NCBI GenBank assembly: GCA_031308135.1
Contig: JAHLJT010008756.1
Span: 101,701,746 to 101,765,745 of the forward strand
Source of the DNA: Acheta domesticus
Lineage: Eukaryota; Arthropoda; Insecta; Orthoptera; Gryllidae
Reading direction: 5' to 3'
DNA: 64,000 bases
Positions 35,729 to 47,342 of the stretch are shown here, in pieces; position 1 is the first letter of the stretch, and every line of letters begins with the position of its first letter. The translations under genes were made by a program, and so were the position numbers. A model generated the notes under the pieces. That model searched no databases, had not been told where the DNA came from, and was given only the letters and a program-made list of their open reading frames with translations.

Positions 35729-37603
35729 TAAAAACAACTCCCGCTCCAACGCCTTCAGTGATTTCGGCTTATAACTGCACTAACAAAAGTTTTTTTGTAC
35801 CTCAGATTCTCGACCAATGATCACGATCTTCATCAGGTTTTGCGTCTAGTTTCCCTGATTCTTTGAACAAATGCTCATACGGCTTCTTGTTTTGCTTCTG
35901 AATATAAATTATGTAGCTTCACTATCAGTGCACGTTTCTTAAGATCAGTGGGAAATATAGTTATTCAAATAATCGTTCTTCAAGTTCTCTCGACTGCACG
36001 TTCCTTCACGAATAATACGATAAAGGATAATAGCCTAAACCTGTAGCTCATTTGCCTTTGCTATTAGCTCTTAATACATGAGAGCGAATATATTCTTATC
36101 AATTCTTTCCCAAAACGCTCCTTGCTACCTGAATTTGTAATTCAACTAAATTTGAATGTGAGTTAGGGTAGAAATTCCAGAACTCAGGAAATATGTACAA
36201 ATTGAACGTGTCCTAATGATATGCCACACACAGTTTTTGAAATGAAATAAGTAAATAAAAAAATTAGGGGTAATCAAATCACAAACATATCATTTTTCAA
36301 ATAAGAGCATTCATTGAACTGCTTGCTACTTTTGAATCAGATTTACACATTCCAGACTCAGACAATTGATGTAGGGGTGATGTTAACTACAATAATATTT
36401 CAATACCTTCGATTCTTATTTCAATACTCGGTTCAGGAAGCAATGTGTTTTCAAGTGGCTGAGATGACCCCTTATTTTGCTTCTAGACAAATGTAGCATT
36501 AGTATGTGGACGTTTTGTTGAGCTCTCCTTTCGCTAATTGTTTTAGGCGTAGAGTGGAGGATGTAGGTCGCTATTTTGTTAGCAATAATATCAAATAAAA
36601 TCTGCAGTTCATTTACCTGTGAAAATAAATGTTCGTTTTTGGGGGCAGCGAACATTTCTAGCTTTCAAATGATGCCTACCTCGCTTTTCTAATTCTTTTA
36701 TTCATAATTCAACTATGAAGTGAAAGGTTCTAGGTTCTGAAGCTCAAGAGAATGTCCACAGATTATACTCTCCCCCATACATCACATTTGGTTTTTACTG
36801 TTTCTTACTAACGTTTAGTTAACGTTTTTACTGACGTTTACGTTGACGTTTTTTACTATAGTTTTACTGACAAAAATTAATCAAATGAAATCAAAGATTC
36901 ATTATTCGCTCTCCATAATTAATGTGATTTTTTTCAAACATTTGTGTTCGGTCGTGAGAACTCATAGTAAATGGATTTCTATTACGCGCGACCCGCGCCC
37001 ACCTGGACTTGACTATAAAAAAATGGCAGCTCGGCATTCCATTTACTGCAAATATGGCGCCTCTTCATCCACCCTATGTTTTTTCAAATGGATGGACATT
37101 TCAGTCGTGTTGTAGTGTCTGATTTCTTTATTCTATGTTAGGCTGCGTTAAACATGTCTGTGACGATATCAGACGGGTTTGGAAGTAACTAATTGCAAGT
37201 TTTACAGATCACTATATGGCGTTTGGAAGCTCGTGAGCTAGTTTTCTCTTTCTTTCGGTGCATTCAATGGTGTCTGTCTCACTACACCCGTCGGCCTGCT
37301 CCGAGCCGCTCGGGCATGTTCCGATGAAAATTTCATCCCTTTTGAGTACCTGTTCTTCAACTTCGTTCTGCATTTCAAACCCTCAATTTATGGCCTAACA
37401 ATATATCTAAGCGAAAGCAGCCCGGAATACTAAACAGCACACAGACACAGCGTAACTTTCGAACCCATCTGATATCGCCACAAACTTGTTCAACGCTGCC
37501 TAGCCGGGAATAAAGAAATCAGTCCCATCAATGTAGCCAAAATGTGAGTCAGACCTGAACACCGACTGCGCGCGGTTTAAATGTTAGCCGTTTGCACTGA
37601 AAC
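35476..37603. other. Unassigned DNA with (AAT)n
   Basis: A 12-unit AAT microsatellite lies at about 35692-35727. The rest is AT-rich with frames up to 90 codons and no recognisable gene or element. Confidence 0.5.
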
Positions 37604-37611
37604 GGTTAAAT

Positions 37612-38231
37612 CAAGGATTGCCAACCTTTTTTTCATCGACCTCTATTAAGCAAATTGCTTCATCGACCCCATTCCTTTTTCTCCATAATATACATCATCC
37701 ATAATGACACAAATAATTGCACATAGTATATGCTTTAAAGATAACTATTTTCTACACCAATATTCTCGCAAACAACTCGATTTTTAATAATTGTAGGCGC
37801 TTCCGCTTGAGAAGCTAGATATTCTAATTTTCATTATATGGCAATGGTTACAAAATGTTGAGTATTTTAAGAACTGGCTATAACATTTCTCCTGTGTCTA
37901 TTGCGGAGAATATTTTCTTGCGCGATAGAGTATCGTTGTGAAAGCATAGTTATTATTTCTTGAGTGTTCTGAACATCCTAACTCAAAGAATGAACGATTG
38001 ACACGAAAGAAAAGTAGCGAAGATGTAGGTTTCTATTATGTTACGTTGCTTTATATCAGAAAACAATTAAGTTCATTAATATTTTTTGTAATTAATGGGA
38101 TCATGATTTTACTGATCAGGCGTCGGTTCATATTCATCTATTGACCACCAATCGACTCCTTGATTGCCATTGACTCTGCAAAATTTCATCGATCCCCAGG
38201 GAGTCTCTACCGCCTCCGTAGGGAACCCTTG
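37612..38231. mobile_element. hAT-type MITE with 8-bp TSD
   Basis: The 620-bp element starts CAAGGATTGCC and ends GGGAACCCTTG, imperfect terminal inverted repeats. It is bracketed by an exact 8-bp direct repeat GGTTAAAT (37604-37611 and 38232-38239). An 8-bp duplication plus this kind of terminus is characteristic of hAT-superfamily elements. The interior has no transposase, only a 68-codon frame near the right end, so it is non-autonomous. Confidence 0.85.
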
Positions 38232-38339
38232 GGTTAAATTGTTTGTAGAATGATTCTTAAAGTGCAAATTTTGAATTTTAATTTTGATTAAAATGTATTT
38301 TGGATGAAAATTCACGAAGCTACGGCCATTTGAAAATTA

Positions 38340-39101
38340 TATATTTTTATGATTTCGACGTAAAATTAGCCATATTTAGACTAAAGTGGCAAACTTTTAA
38401 GTAAACTAAAGTTTTTTGATCAGGACATTGGTTTGTGATGTAGTTGTCACTACCTCAACCGTAAATCCCTTGAAAATGCAATTAAATTATACTTACCCCT
38501 TGGTTTCTACTACAAAGAAGCCCTAGGAGGGAAAAATAGTGTTTTATGGGGTTCTGACCCCTGCTTCCATTAATCGATTTTAAATACCATTTCTTTGGTG
38601 CGTATATTTTTTACATAGAAAACGAACTTCTTTTGCTAGCGCCTCTGCAAATATTAATCCGGCCCTGCCAAGGAGGTGTCGATTGACGTGTACAAGCGGG
38701 GCCGAAGACCTGGAGTGGGCCACCACCTTCATCTATTTTTATGATTTTGACGTGAAATTAGCCACTATTAGATTAAAGCGGCACACGTCTTGTCAAATAA
38801 ATAATGTTTTTTGATTAGAACATTGGTTTGGGATGTAGTGGGCACCAACTGAAAAATCCCTTAAAAATGCCATCAAATAATCTTTACTCATTATTTTTAA
38901 GTAGCTCTCGATTGCAAAAAAATTGGGTGTTTATAGAGTTTGTGACACTCATAAATCGATTTGAAATACCGTTTCTTTCGCGAATATATTTTTTTTCATT
39001 GAAAAACGAACATTTTTTGTAGCGCCTCTACAAATATTAATCCGTCCCTGCCAAGGAGGATTGAAGTGTACACGCGGGGCCGAGATCTGGAGTGGGCCTC
39101 C
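38340..39101. repeat. 392-bp tandem duplication (two units)
   Basis: Unit 1 (about 38340-38728) and unit 2 (about 38731-39101) align along their whole length with many substitutions and indels. Shared anchors include GACATTGGTTTG/GAACATTGGTTTG, ATTAATCGATTT/ATAAATCGATTT, CAAATATTAATCCG, CCCTGCCAAGGAGG and TGGAGTGGGCC. It lies between the hAT MITE and the triplet repeat. Divergence shows the duplication is old. Confidence 0.85.
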
Positions 39102-39110
39102 GATCACGCG

Positions 39111-39363
39111 CTCTGCTGCGCGGTGGCGGCGGCGGTGGCGGCGGTGACGGCGGTGGCGGCGGTGGTGTAGGTGGCGGCGGCAGCGGCGGTGGCGGTGGCG
39201 GTGGCGGTGGCGGTGGCGGTGGCGGTAGCGGCGGCGGCGGTGGTGGCGGCGGCGGCGGCGGTGGTGGCGGCGGCGGTGGAGTCGGCGTGGCGGCGGCGGT
39301 GGCGGCGGCGCGGCGGCGGTGGCGGCGGCGCGGCGGCGGCGGCGGCGGCGCGGCGGCGGCGGC

Positions 39364-39407
<44 letters not shown>

Positions 39408-39425
39408 GGTGGCGCGGCGGCGTGG
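39111..39425. repeat. (GGC/GGT)n triplet repeat
   Basis: About 315 bp of GGC and GGT triplets with phase shifts. It produces Gly- or Ala-rich frames on the plus strand and Pro/Ala/Thr frames on the minus strand (115-181 codons). Several incompatible frames are open, so no protein is inferred. Together with the following 230 bp it forms a CpG island. Confidence 0.93.
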
Positions 39426-39715
39426 CGGGCGCGACGCGTGAATGAAGCAGTCGGAACGCGGAAGATAAACGACGTCTTCGCGCGCGCTCGATCCCGCGGA
39501 CGCATTCAGCCCCTTAAAACGAATCTCTTCGCGGAAACCGGTTCAGGGAACGTTGACGTATCGAGGAGTGACTGCTTTCGAGACGCCGGTTTTTTGCCGG
39601 CATTAGCGCGCGGTCAAACGAACAGTCAGTCAGTGGACGTTAGCATTATGCCCGCGGATTCGTCATGCATCACTTACAATATTCAGAGTTTCGTTCCGTG
39701 TAACTGCGCGTCCTG
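39426..39715. promoter_or_regulatory. CpG island 5, candidate core promoter
   Basis: Complex, CpG-rich, non-repetitive sequence after the triplet repeat. It contains TCAGTCAGT at 39626-39634, two overlapping matches to the arthropod initiator TCAGT. No TATA box is evident. Promoter function and plus orientation are inferences. Confidence 0.4.
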
Positions 39716-40560
39716 AGCAATGAAGTGGTTAATGACCTTTTCAATGCATTGGCGCCCATTAATATTTTTGTTCATTTGTCATGATGAACTGGATTCTATT
39801 GTGTATGAATACTGACTACTACGGTTTAATACTTCTAAATAATTTATTTTTCGTAACAGTACTGTAGATTATATATGGAATTCCAATTTTACCTACGACT
39901 TTACACAAAAACCTGCAATAATAAATTTTATCAGTCAATAACAATTCCGATACGAACGAAAAGAAATGGTGATGCAATTTCTACTTTTTTCACGAAAAAG
40001 TTTTAGATTCCAATTGAAAAGCATTCCTAATTTTTAGATGGAACGAAAGGAACAGAAAAATGTTACACGTTGTTATTTAACTTGCGAGGACAAATTATAA
40101 TACACATACAATAAGTGTATTGCACGAAAGGATGCGAACAATGTTTTATATATCCAAGGAACGTTCGACACTGATATTTCAGGATTTAAGTTCAATCTAG
40201 TAAAATTAAAACACAATAAGGAAGCTTAGAAGCAAAGATGTTGCAGTTAGAGGCGAAAAAAATGATGTACAAGTGTAAGACTGACTGAAAAGAGTATACA
40301 AAAACAAATGAAATGATAAACGCAAGCGAGAGTATTCAATTCCACGAACACAAATTCCCCTGGAGAGTGGGCCAGCACCTTGAGAATGTGGAAAGAGAAG
40401 GAACTCTCGACGGCGAGTCTCTCGACATATGCCGTCGCCACTGCCGTCGCCACGTGCGGATGCCCTGTGCCTCGGGTCCCTCCTCCCGAACGAACTGAAG
40501 AATGGGCCCGCGGCCGCGGATCCGCACAGCAACTCCGGAATTGGCGGCGAGAGCCAAGGG
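39716..40560. other. AT-rich DNA then a modest GC patch
   Basis: AT-rich up to about 40310. The stretch 40380-40570 is moderately GC-rich, with repeated GCCGTCGCCAC units near 40430-40452. Frames of 60-108 codons on both strands are unrecognised. Confidence 0.45.
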
Positions 40561-40569
40561 TTCTGCGAT

Positions 40570-40790
40570 GAAAAAGAAGGCGAGAAGGGAGGACAAGGAA
40601 AATAAGAATGAGAAGAATAAGGGGAGGAAGAGATGAATGACTAACTTTTCAACTTTAAAATGAGACCTAACAATTTCAAATTCGGTATTAACACACTCAA
40701 AGTGAGAATAAACACGAGCAGATTGGGATTAAACACAGCAATTTGGGACATAATAATTTCAAATCGAGAAAAAAACGAAGTAGAATCAGC
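40570..40790. repeat. Purine-rich tract plus degenerate repeat
   Basis: A GA-rich stretch (40570-40640) is followed by degenerate ~25-30 bp units built on CAATTTCAAAT and CAATTTGGGA. The same two ingredients recur at 42940-43800, in reversed order and relative orientation. Confidence 0.45.
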
Positions 40791-40878
40791 TAGAGTTTCA
40801 TTTGTTGATGTTAACAAAACTACCCTACATTTCTCCATGTATGGATAAGGTACTTGCGTTACAATGCTTTACATAAAG

Positions 40879-42447
40879 AACTAGTGGTGCTACAGAATGG
40901 CACAGATTTTCCCGTTTTAGTTTTTTATTTCCTTTGGTCTCCTAGCTACTCGGACTTGACACACATTCTTGCCGGCTGCCATCTATCGCCGCCCAAAATA
41001 ATTAGACATTTTATTAATTTTTCGGTTTCCTAATAATAGAACGGAAATATTATTTTAGGAATATTAAAGAACAGTAAAACCTCGTCTTAAATGGCAATTT
41101 TCTTTGAAAGATTTGGAGTAGTTTTTAAGAAAATGGCGTTTAAGCGCTATTATAAATGCGAAATTTGAAGCTCTTTTTCACAGAAAATTTTCCAGTTTTC
41201 GAAAAACTTCATTAGAAGTCACTTTAATCACTTAAACTCACAAACACAACAGTACCTAATTGCTGGTAGTGTGCATATTAAAAGCGTGACAGATTTAAAA
41301 AAACATTTGTGTAATTTTTGAAAAAAAAATGCCCCAAATTGAACTTTACGTCATATTAAAGAGTGCAATTAGCACTACCCGTTCGAAAAGTTTGAAGAAC
41401 ATATTTGGAGCCATTTTTGAGAAAATGACGTTTGAGCGTTTCTGAAAATGCGTAATTTTGAGCTAGTTTTCACAGAAAATAGTGTTATCTAGAAACTTTA
41501 TGTGACATTATTTAAATCACATGTATTCATAAGCATAATAATGTGCACAAATTGTCGCTAATGTAAATATTAACGACGTAAGAAACAAGTCAAAAAGTTA
41601 AAGGTTTGCAATTTCTTCAAAGACAAAAGAATAGAGCAATATGGCGTATATGTCATCTCATAGAGTACATTACGCACTATCCTTACCAAAAGTTTAAAGA
41701 AAGAATCTGGAGCCGTTTCTGAGAAAATCTTGTTTTTGTATATTTTTACAATTGCATATATTTATGCAATATCACCAGAAAACTACTAAAATTGTCAAAA
41801 AAATGTACATGACCTTAATGAAAGAACTCACTTTGGGGAACAAATTTTATTTGAAGGAAAATTCTCAATCTCAATGCAATTCAAAATCTTCAATTTTGTA
41901 GTTGCAGAAAGATGCCGAAACAATTTCAAACTTTTGCAATTTTCGAAAATTCAGAGTTAACCGTGAAATTCGGACCAATGCCACCTTAATAAGTGTATTT
42001 TACTCTATTCCTCCAAGAAATTGAATGAAAAAAATTCGAGCCGTTTTCAAGATAATTTCGAAAATGTCCGGGTGGCTTCATGTAAAGTACCCCCTAAATT
42101 TTGAAGGAAGTTTTCCAAACTGAGCGGCACCTTGAGTGGAAGTAGATCGACCAAGGAATATCTATTTGGGATGAAATCGTACGTATGATTTAGGCGCTAG
42201 TGTTATTCACAGACTGACGGACAGATGGACAGACCGATAGACGGAGAGACGGCCGGTCGGCCGGACATACAGACGGATGGACAGATGGTCGGAAGAAAGT
42301 TTTGAAAAAAACACTTTTTCGGTATCCGAGGGCCCCAAAACGTGTATTTCCGTTAAAATCTCGAAATCGATTTTCTGCATCATTACAAAACTTTCCCTAT
42401 ACTACGTATATTACTCCGTATATACGTACGTATGCTGGAAAGTAAAA
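40879..42447 (+). repeat. Family A repeat, full-length copy
   Basis: The 5' end is AACTAGTGGTGCTACAGAAT then CACAGATTTTCCCG. The GACGGACAG-type tract at about 42213-42290 is expanded and diverged. The 3' end has ACTTTCCCTATACTACGTAT and TACGTACGTATGCTGGAAAG. Non-coding, about 1.57 kb. Confidence 0.87.
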
Positions 42448-42939
42448 AGGAAGCTGAGAGGAACAAAATACAAATTTTTGCTGTATATAATAATAATGGG
42501 GACTGACTGAGGACTTGAAGTGAAGAGATCAACTGCAAATCGGTGGGTAAAAAGTCGAGACGAAATTACACGAACGCGGTGGACGAAGACGAGTGGAAAT
42601 TACAGAGGAACACAGGGATTTGATGGTTCATTTCATAGAGGTAAATCCCAGAATTGTTTAAAAAAACTGAAACATAAATTTCAAGATCAGTATCAAGTTA
42701 TATTTCGAATGTTTGCGTCAACTTTTGGATGGCTTAATGTTTACGATGAAATATATTCATAAAGAGCCTGAGAAGGTGGTGGAGGCGGTGTTGGTACAAC
42801 AGTGTGTAGTCATACAGTTAACAGAAACATTGTTTTTATTTCAAATGTTATGTTTTATTTATTGTTATTTAATTTTTTATGTATCACTTTTTCGTGTTTA
42901 AATGGTTGTAACCTGATTTTTATTTACTTTCCTGTTTCA
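42448..42939. other. Unassigned DNA
   Basis: Open frames at 42520-42762 and 42713-42901 (80 and 62 codons) show nothing recognisable. Confidence 0.45.
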
Positions 42940-43080
42940 ACGTGTAATTATCAATTTGGAAGTGATTGGTCTCGATTTTAATGTGCTTATTCCCTATTTG
43001 AAATTATTTGGTGCAAACTTGATTTTGTTTGTTCCAAATCTGAAATTATTTGATCTGAATTTGAATTTGAAAAGGTATAG
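42940..43080. repeat. Degenerate ~30-bp tandem repeat
   Basis: Three to four loose units around TTTGAAATTATTTG with GGTCTC/GGTGC/GATCTG linkers. They make a Leu/Asn/Phe-rich pseudo-peptide. Similar units lie at 40.66-40.79 kb in reverse complement. Confidence 0.5.
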
Positions 43081-43800
43081 AATACGGAGGATGAAAAAGA
43101 CCAGGAGGAGAATCATGAGGAGAAAAATTAGGGGAAAAGGAGGAAATCGAGGGGATGAATGATGAAGAAGAGAATGTTATAGGAGAAGAATATTCGGGAG
43201 AAGGAGGAGGGGGACGATAATGAGGAGGAGGAATGAGTATGAGGAAGAAAATGAGGAGAAAGGAGTGAAGAGGAGGAGGAGGAGAATGAAGAGGATGGAT
43301 GAAGGAGGAAGTGGAGAATTAGGGGGCCGGGTGAATGAAGAGAAAGGGGTAATAAGTATGAGGAAGAGAATAAGGAGGAGTTAATGAAGGGGGTAAATGA
43401 GGAGGAGAGTGAAAAGAAGGGGAGAATGACCAGGAGGAATAAAATGAGGAGGAAGGGAAGAATTATTAAGACGAAAAGTATGTAGGGGATAATTAGGAGG
43501 AGGAGATTGAGAAGAGGAATGCGGAGGGAAAAGAGGAGGAGGATGAGAATGAGGAGAATGAGGAGGAGGAGAATGAGGAGGAGGAGAATGAGGAGGAGGA
43601 GAATGAGGAGGAGGAGAATGAGGAGGAGGAGAATGAAGAGGAGAATGAGGAGGAGGAGAATGTGGAGGAGGAGAATGAGGAGCAGGAGAATGAGAAATGG
43701 TAGTATGATGGGCATAGAGACGATAATGAGGAGAAGAATGAGGCATGAGGCTCAGGGGGGAATGACTCGGAGGAGGAGGAAGCTGGCGAGGAAGGAGTGA
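43080..43800. repeat. Polypurine tract with 15-bp tandem units
   Basis: About 720 bp in which the plus strand is overwhelmingly G and A. The stretch 43535-43690 is a tandem array of AATGAGGAGGAGGAG (15 bp). Long Arg/Met/Glu or Leu/Ile/Ser frames (97-234 codons) result and are artefacts. Such tracts can form intramolecular triplex DNA. Confidence 0.9.
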
Positions 43801-44045
43801 AGGAGCGAGAGCAGCGCGCGGCGTGCGGCACCGCGCGCTGGAGGGTCCCTCCAGGGAAATAACAATCTGGAGGGGCCGAGTTCCTTTCCTCGTGTTTGCA
43901 TAACTGTGAGCGGCAGCGCCGCAGCCGCCGCCACCTGCCAGCAGCGCCGCTTCCGGGCTGCACCCGCCGCCGCCACCGCCATCGCCGACAGCGCCTGTGC
44001 GGCGCCCGCAGGAAGCGGCCACGGGTGCGGACGAGGAACGAACAA
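43800..44045. promoter_or_regulatory. CpG island 6
   Basis: GC- and CpG-rich block directly after the polypurine tract, with GCCGCC clusters at about 43915-43980. Possible promoter. Frames on both strands are open and uninformative. Confidence 0.48.
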
Positions 44046-44202
44046 AGACTTCCAAGGTCAGCACACATGCAAACAGTTCTTAAGTAATGTAAAAATTCAA
44101 CAATCAATTTGTATAATGAACAGACGTTTATTGAAACAATTATAAAAGCAACTATTAATGTGATGACGCAACAGTCCATAAAATTGTACTTAGTCATTTA
44201 AG

Positions 44203-44674
44203 CCGGGAGTGCTCGCAATAGATCTGTGAGTTCCAAGCCAGGGCAAGTTTGTGTTCCAGAATTATTGCGATGCATTAGGCGTCTGATATTTTATGTATTC
44301 CTTCATTGCACTTTTCTGAGAACGCCTGGCCTTCTATTTTTATTTTTTCGATGGGTCATTTCCCGTGAGCATGCTGAAACTTGATCACTGCACTGCGCGA
44401 TATCTGTCAGATACGTTGTACACTGGCGTACGTTACTCTCACAGTGCATTGTGAGCTCCTGGCGCAAGCGGTACGTATCATGATATCATTTTCAGGCGTG
44501 TCTATGACAAGTGTACGACTTATTAACAATCGCATGGAGAGACATGTACAAACCAAATAAAATACGTATTTCAGTTAATAAAGCTTCAGATCATTTCCAT
44601 TCACGAAAGGTTTCAGCTTTATCTGAGAGATACATTGCGGACACTGGCGTGAGTCTACTTATTGCGGGCACTCC
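44203..44674. mobile_element. TIR-bounded segment, MITE-like
   Basis: GGAGTGCTCGCAATA on the left (44206-44220) is mirrored by TATTGCGGGCACTCC on the right (44660-44674) with one mismatch. This encloses ~440 bp of non-coding DNA. No target-site duplication is evident, so the mobile nature is inferred. Confidence 0.5.
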
Positions 44675-44689
44675 AGGGTCAAAACAAAA

Positions 44690-46054
44690 CAGTTGATATG
44701 TCCTTGAAGCAGTGTCGAAAAATTTACGTTCGACCCATGCAGGCTAAGGATTTTCATCAGGATTATCAGTTTCACATCTGATGAAGTTTCTACAACTGCA
44801 AGAATAGAAAAATGGCCAGTTTTTGAAAATTCTTTTAATAATATATTAACTGTTTTGTTCCATATTACGTATATAGTTTTTATGAACTGTTTTAACGCCC
44901 CATCACTGATTATGATTTTACTTTTCCTACCTCTATTTTGTACTATAGAGAAGAAAATAATTCGGATCATCTCCATAATAAAATCTTAAATTTTTAGTCG
45001 GGAAATCCGTATTTAAGGTTATTTTCAGCTGTAACTTTGCACACATGTCAGGATTAAAGTCTTTTAGTGAAGTTCCGCAGATAGTTAAGATTGGTACAGG
45101 TGGAGGGGAGATACATGCAATTTTGCACCCGATAATCTGATTGTATATATGAATTGTCACGCATAACTCCTTCATATTAGCAGCTTTGACCTAAAACTTA
45201 ATAAATACGTGAGTGAGAGTTGTGCCGTTCTTGAGTTTATTAATATATTTTAATTTGTGAACCCCACAAACATGTAAAAATTAAGTAATCCAAGTGATGT
45301 TTGCGTTGTGCTGATATTTAAAAGCAGAAAAGCTCAGCTGTTCTTATATTATTAAATTATAGACAATTATAATTTGAAATGATATAAATAGTTAATTAAA
45401 TTATGAAATACATATGAATTAATTCTAAATATAGAACTTAAATGTCTTACTTTCAGGGTGCATCCTAGCTGCCCTAAATTTTAAGGTATATCCCAAATTT
45501 TCAAGCGATTTTTGAACGATATTGATTCTAATGGCTTGAATGTTTTCTGCTTAAGTTCATTAAATTGTAGAACTTAAAATGAAGTTACGTCATTTTTTGA
45601 AAATCTGAGTAATTGTAGATTAATATAATTATGATAAAAGGAAGTTTTGGTATGCGTCACATTTTCGGTAGGTATACTTTTTTAAACAAAGTCTGTTAAT
45701 TATAAAAAATGTTAAAATTTATCATTAAGGTGGACCGCAATTTTTTTTCTTTTAACACGGGCTCTTATAGTGAATTGACCGGGACGACCAGAAATTCTAA
45801 AAGTGTGAGGAAGCAAACAATTGAAAGTGTTGTAAAAACTATTGCTTTGGTAGCTAGCATAACGAACAATCAACTCACACCAGGAAGTTCTCGCTAGTAT
45901 TATTAGCTGTCACTGTAAAAATTTTACCAGTAAATGTCAAGGATATTACTTTTTTACGTAAATAATTCGTATAAACTTCATCTTATGCATTTATTTTTTA
46001 TCATCCCTGGGCACGCGATGTTGGCACTAGTACAGAAACTAGTCAACTGTAGGT
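44690..46054. other. AT-rich unassigned DNA
   Basis: Frames up to 105 codons (44659-44976, minus) with no recognisable motif. No repeat ends seen. Confidence 0.5.
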
Positions 46055-47342
46055 CTTTATTGAAACGGTTCCTGTAGGTGGGTGTTTGTTTTCTTTAATA
46101 TTTAATTTTGAATACTTAATTTCTCACTTAATTATCTTATAACTGCACGAGCATGTGACCTAACATCCTGAACCACGTACAGAAAATGTTTAGGATCGTG
46201 GGGTGCGAAGCTGCCTGTACAGGATACGGTATTTATCGTAATTGCGGGATATTAACACGTAGCCAAAAGAACATTAAGAACACGATAGTTCTGATACCAA
46301 AGCCACCATCAATTGGCGTATTGGGTTTAATTCACTAGTTATGATAGCATCGTTACCGCCTCTCACAAATGACATCGTTAACAAACACATACAATTAAAA
46401 TACCCTTGAACATAAGCAATAAACAATCAACACAAAACATAAATATTTATCACACACACTTAACATTCAAAATACCCATTCATACTGCGCGCGTTTCCCT
46501 TAAACATGGTCATTTTTATAATTACAATTACTTTGAATTATTATCGTTTCATTTGTCGTCGTCCAACTACAGAACTTGGCCTTCTTACAAAGTTGCGCCG
46601 CCAGTCAGTCAAAAGAAAGTCAGAGCACTTCCCTTTCTGACGTTTCGGCAACCCTGGGCAGCACGTCATCAGTTATATCAGCATCTCACCTCCAAAGTCC
46701 CATAGGTCTGTATCTCTATCATTTGCATTCATAATAACATCTCAGCACCGTATGAACTTCTTTTCAACACGCTCGAGCCTCGACGCGTTCTCTGCCAAAA
46801 CCATGCACCATCTGATCAACTAGCTACTTGTATTCACCACGAAAACTCCAGAAAACAGCACACTGTCTCTTTCGTCTTTTGTCTTCGAAATTGTTTCATA
46901 GGGAAAATTATGTTTTCTCCCTTAATCTGTCACGTATTCATTTATAGCTCTTAAATAAATTACCTGTGCAATTTATTTGAGTGTCCCGCCTCCTTACATG
47001 CTTCAAAACTGTTTTTATGTATATTTCCCGTACTTTCCCCATTACTTACATGGTGTGTAGCCATTCACTTGTCTACTCACGTCACTCAAAGTTATTCCAA
47101 TTTTGTAAAATTTACATTATCCTCGCATTGGCACATCACAACTTAAAATGTTCTTATTTATTTGCTGTTGCTTTCTCGGATTTCAGCAATTTTTGCGATG
47201 TTCGCGTAATAACGTACAAAAGTTCCTCCGCCTCCGCGCGGTTCACACGGACATGACAAAAAAACATATTTAGGAATATTTTTTGCAAGGAAAATAATAG
47301 GATTGTCATAGTGACAAACGACGACGCGGAGGCGGAGGAACT
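46055..47342 (+). repeat. Family X repeat, copy 1
   Basis: About 1.2 kb matches the reverse complement of 50.1-51.6 kb across its length. Anchors are TTATTGAAACGGT (left), GCATGTGACCTA, GGATACGGTATTTATCGTAA, GTTACCGCCTCTCAC, TGAGTGTCCCGCCTCCTTAC and TTCACTTGTCTAC. At the right it ends in an 18-bp inverted repeat around an 86-bp segment. Open frames of 91-99 codons are not conserved in the other copy. Element class unknown. Confidence 0.8.
47221..47342. repeat. 18-bp inverted repeat around 86-bp spacer
   Basis: AGTTCCTCCGCCTCCGCG (47221-47238) and its exact complement (47325-47342) flank an 86-bp segment starting GTTCACACGGACATG and ending GTCATAGTGACAAACGACGA. Weaker similarity extends outside both arms. 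The related segment at 50.0 kb has only one arm and sits in the opposite orientation relative to X. Confidence 0.85.

Noticed and set aside
37604..38239. Autonomous hAT element
   Set aside because: Only 620 bp with no transposase frame.
39092..39716. Glycine- or alanine-rich protein (117-181 codons)
   Set aside because: Derived from GGC/GGT triplets with phase shifts. No unique frame is favoured.
43128..44197. Leucine/isoleucine- and serine-rich minus-strand proteins (195-234 codons)
   Set aside because: Products of the polypurine tract. Overlapping frames are equally open.
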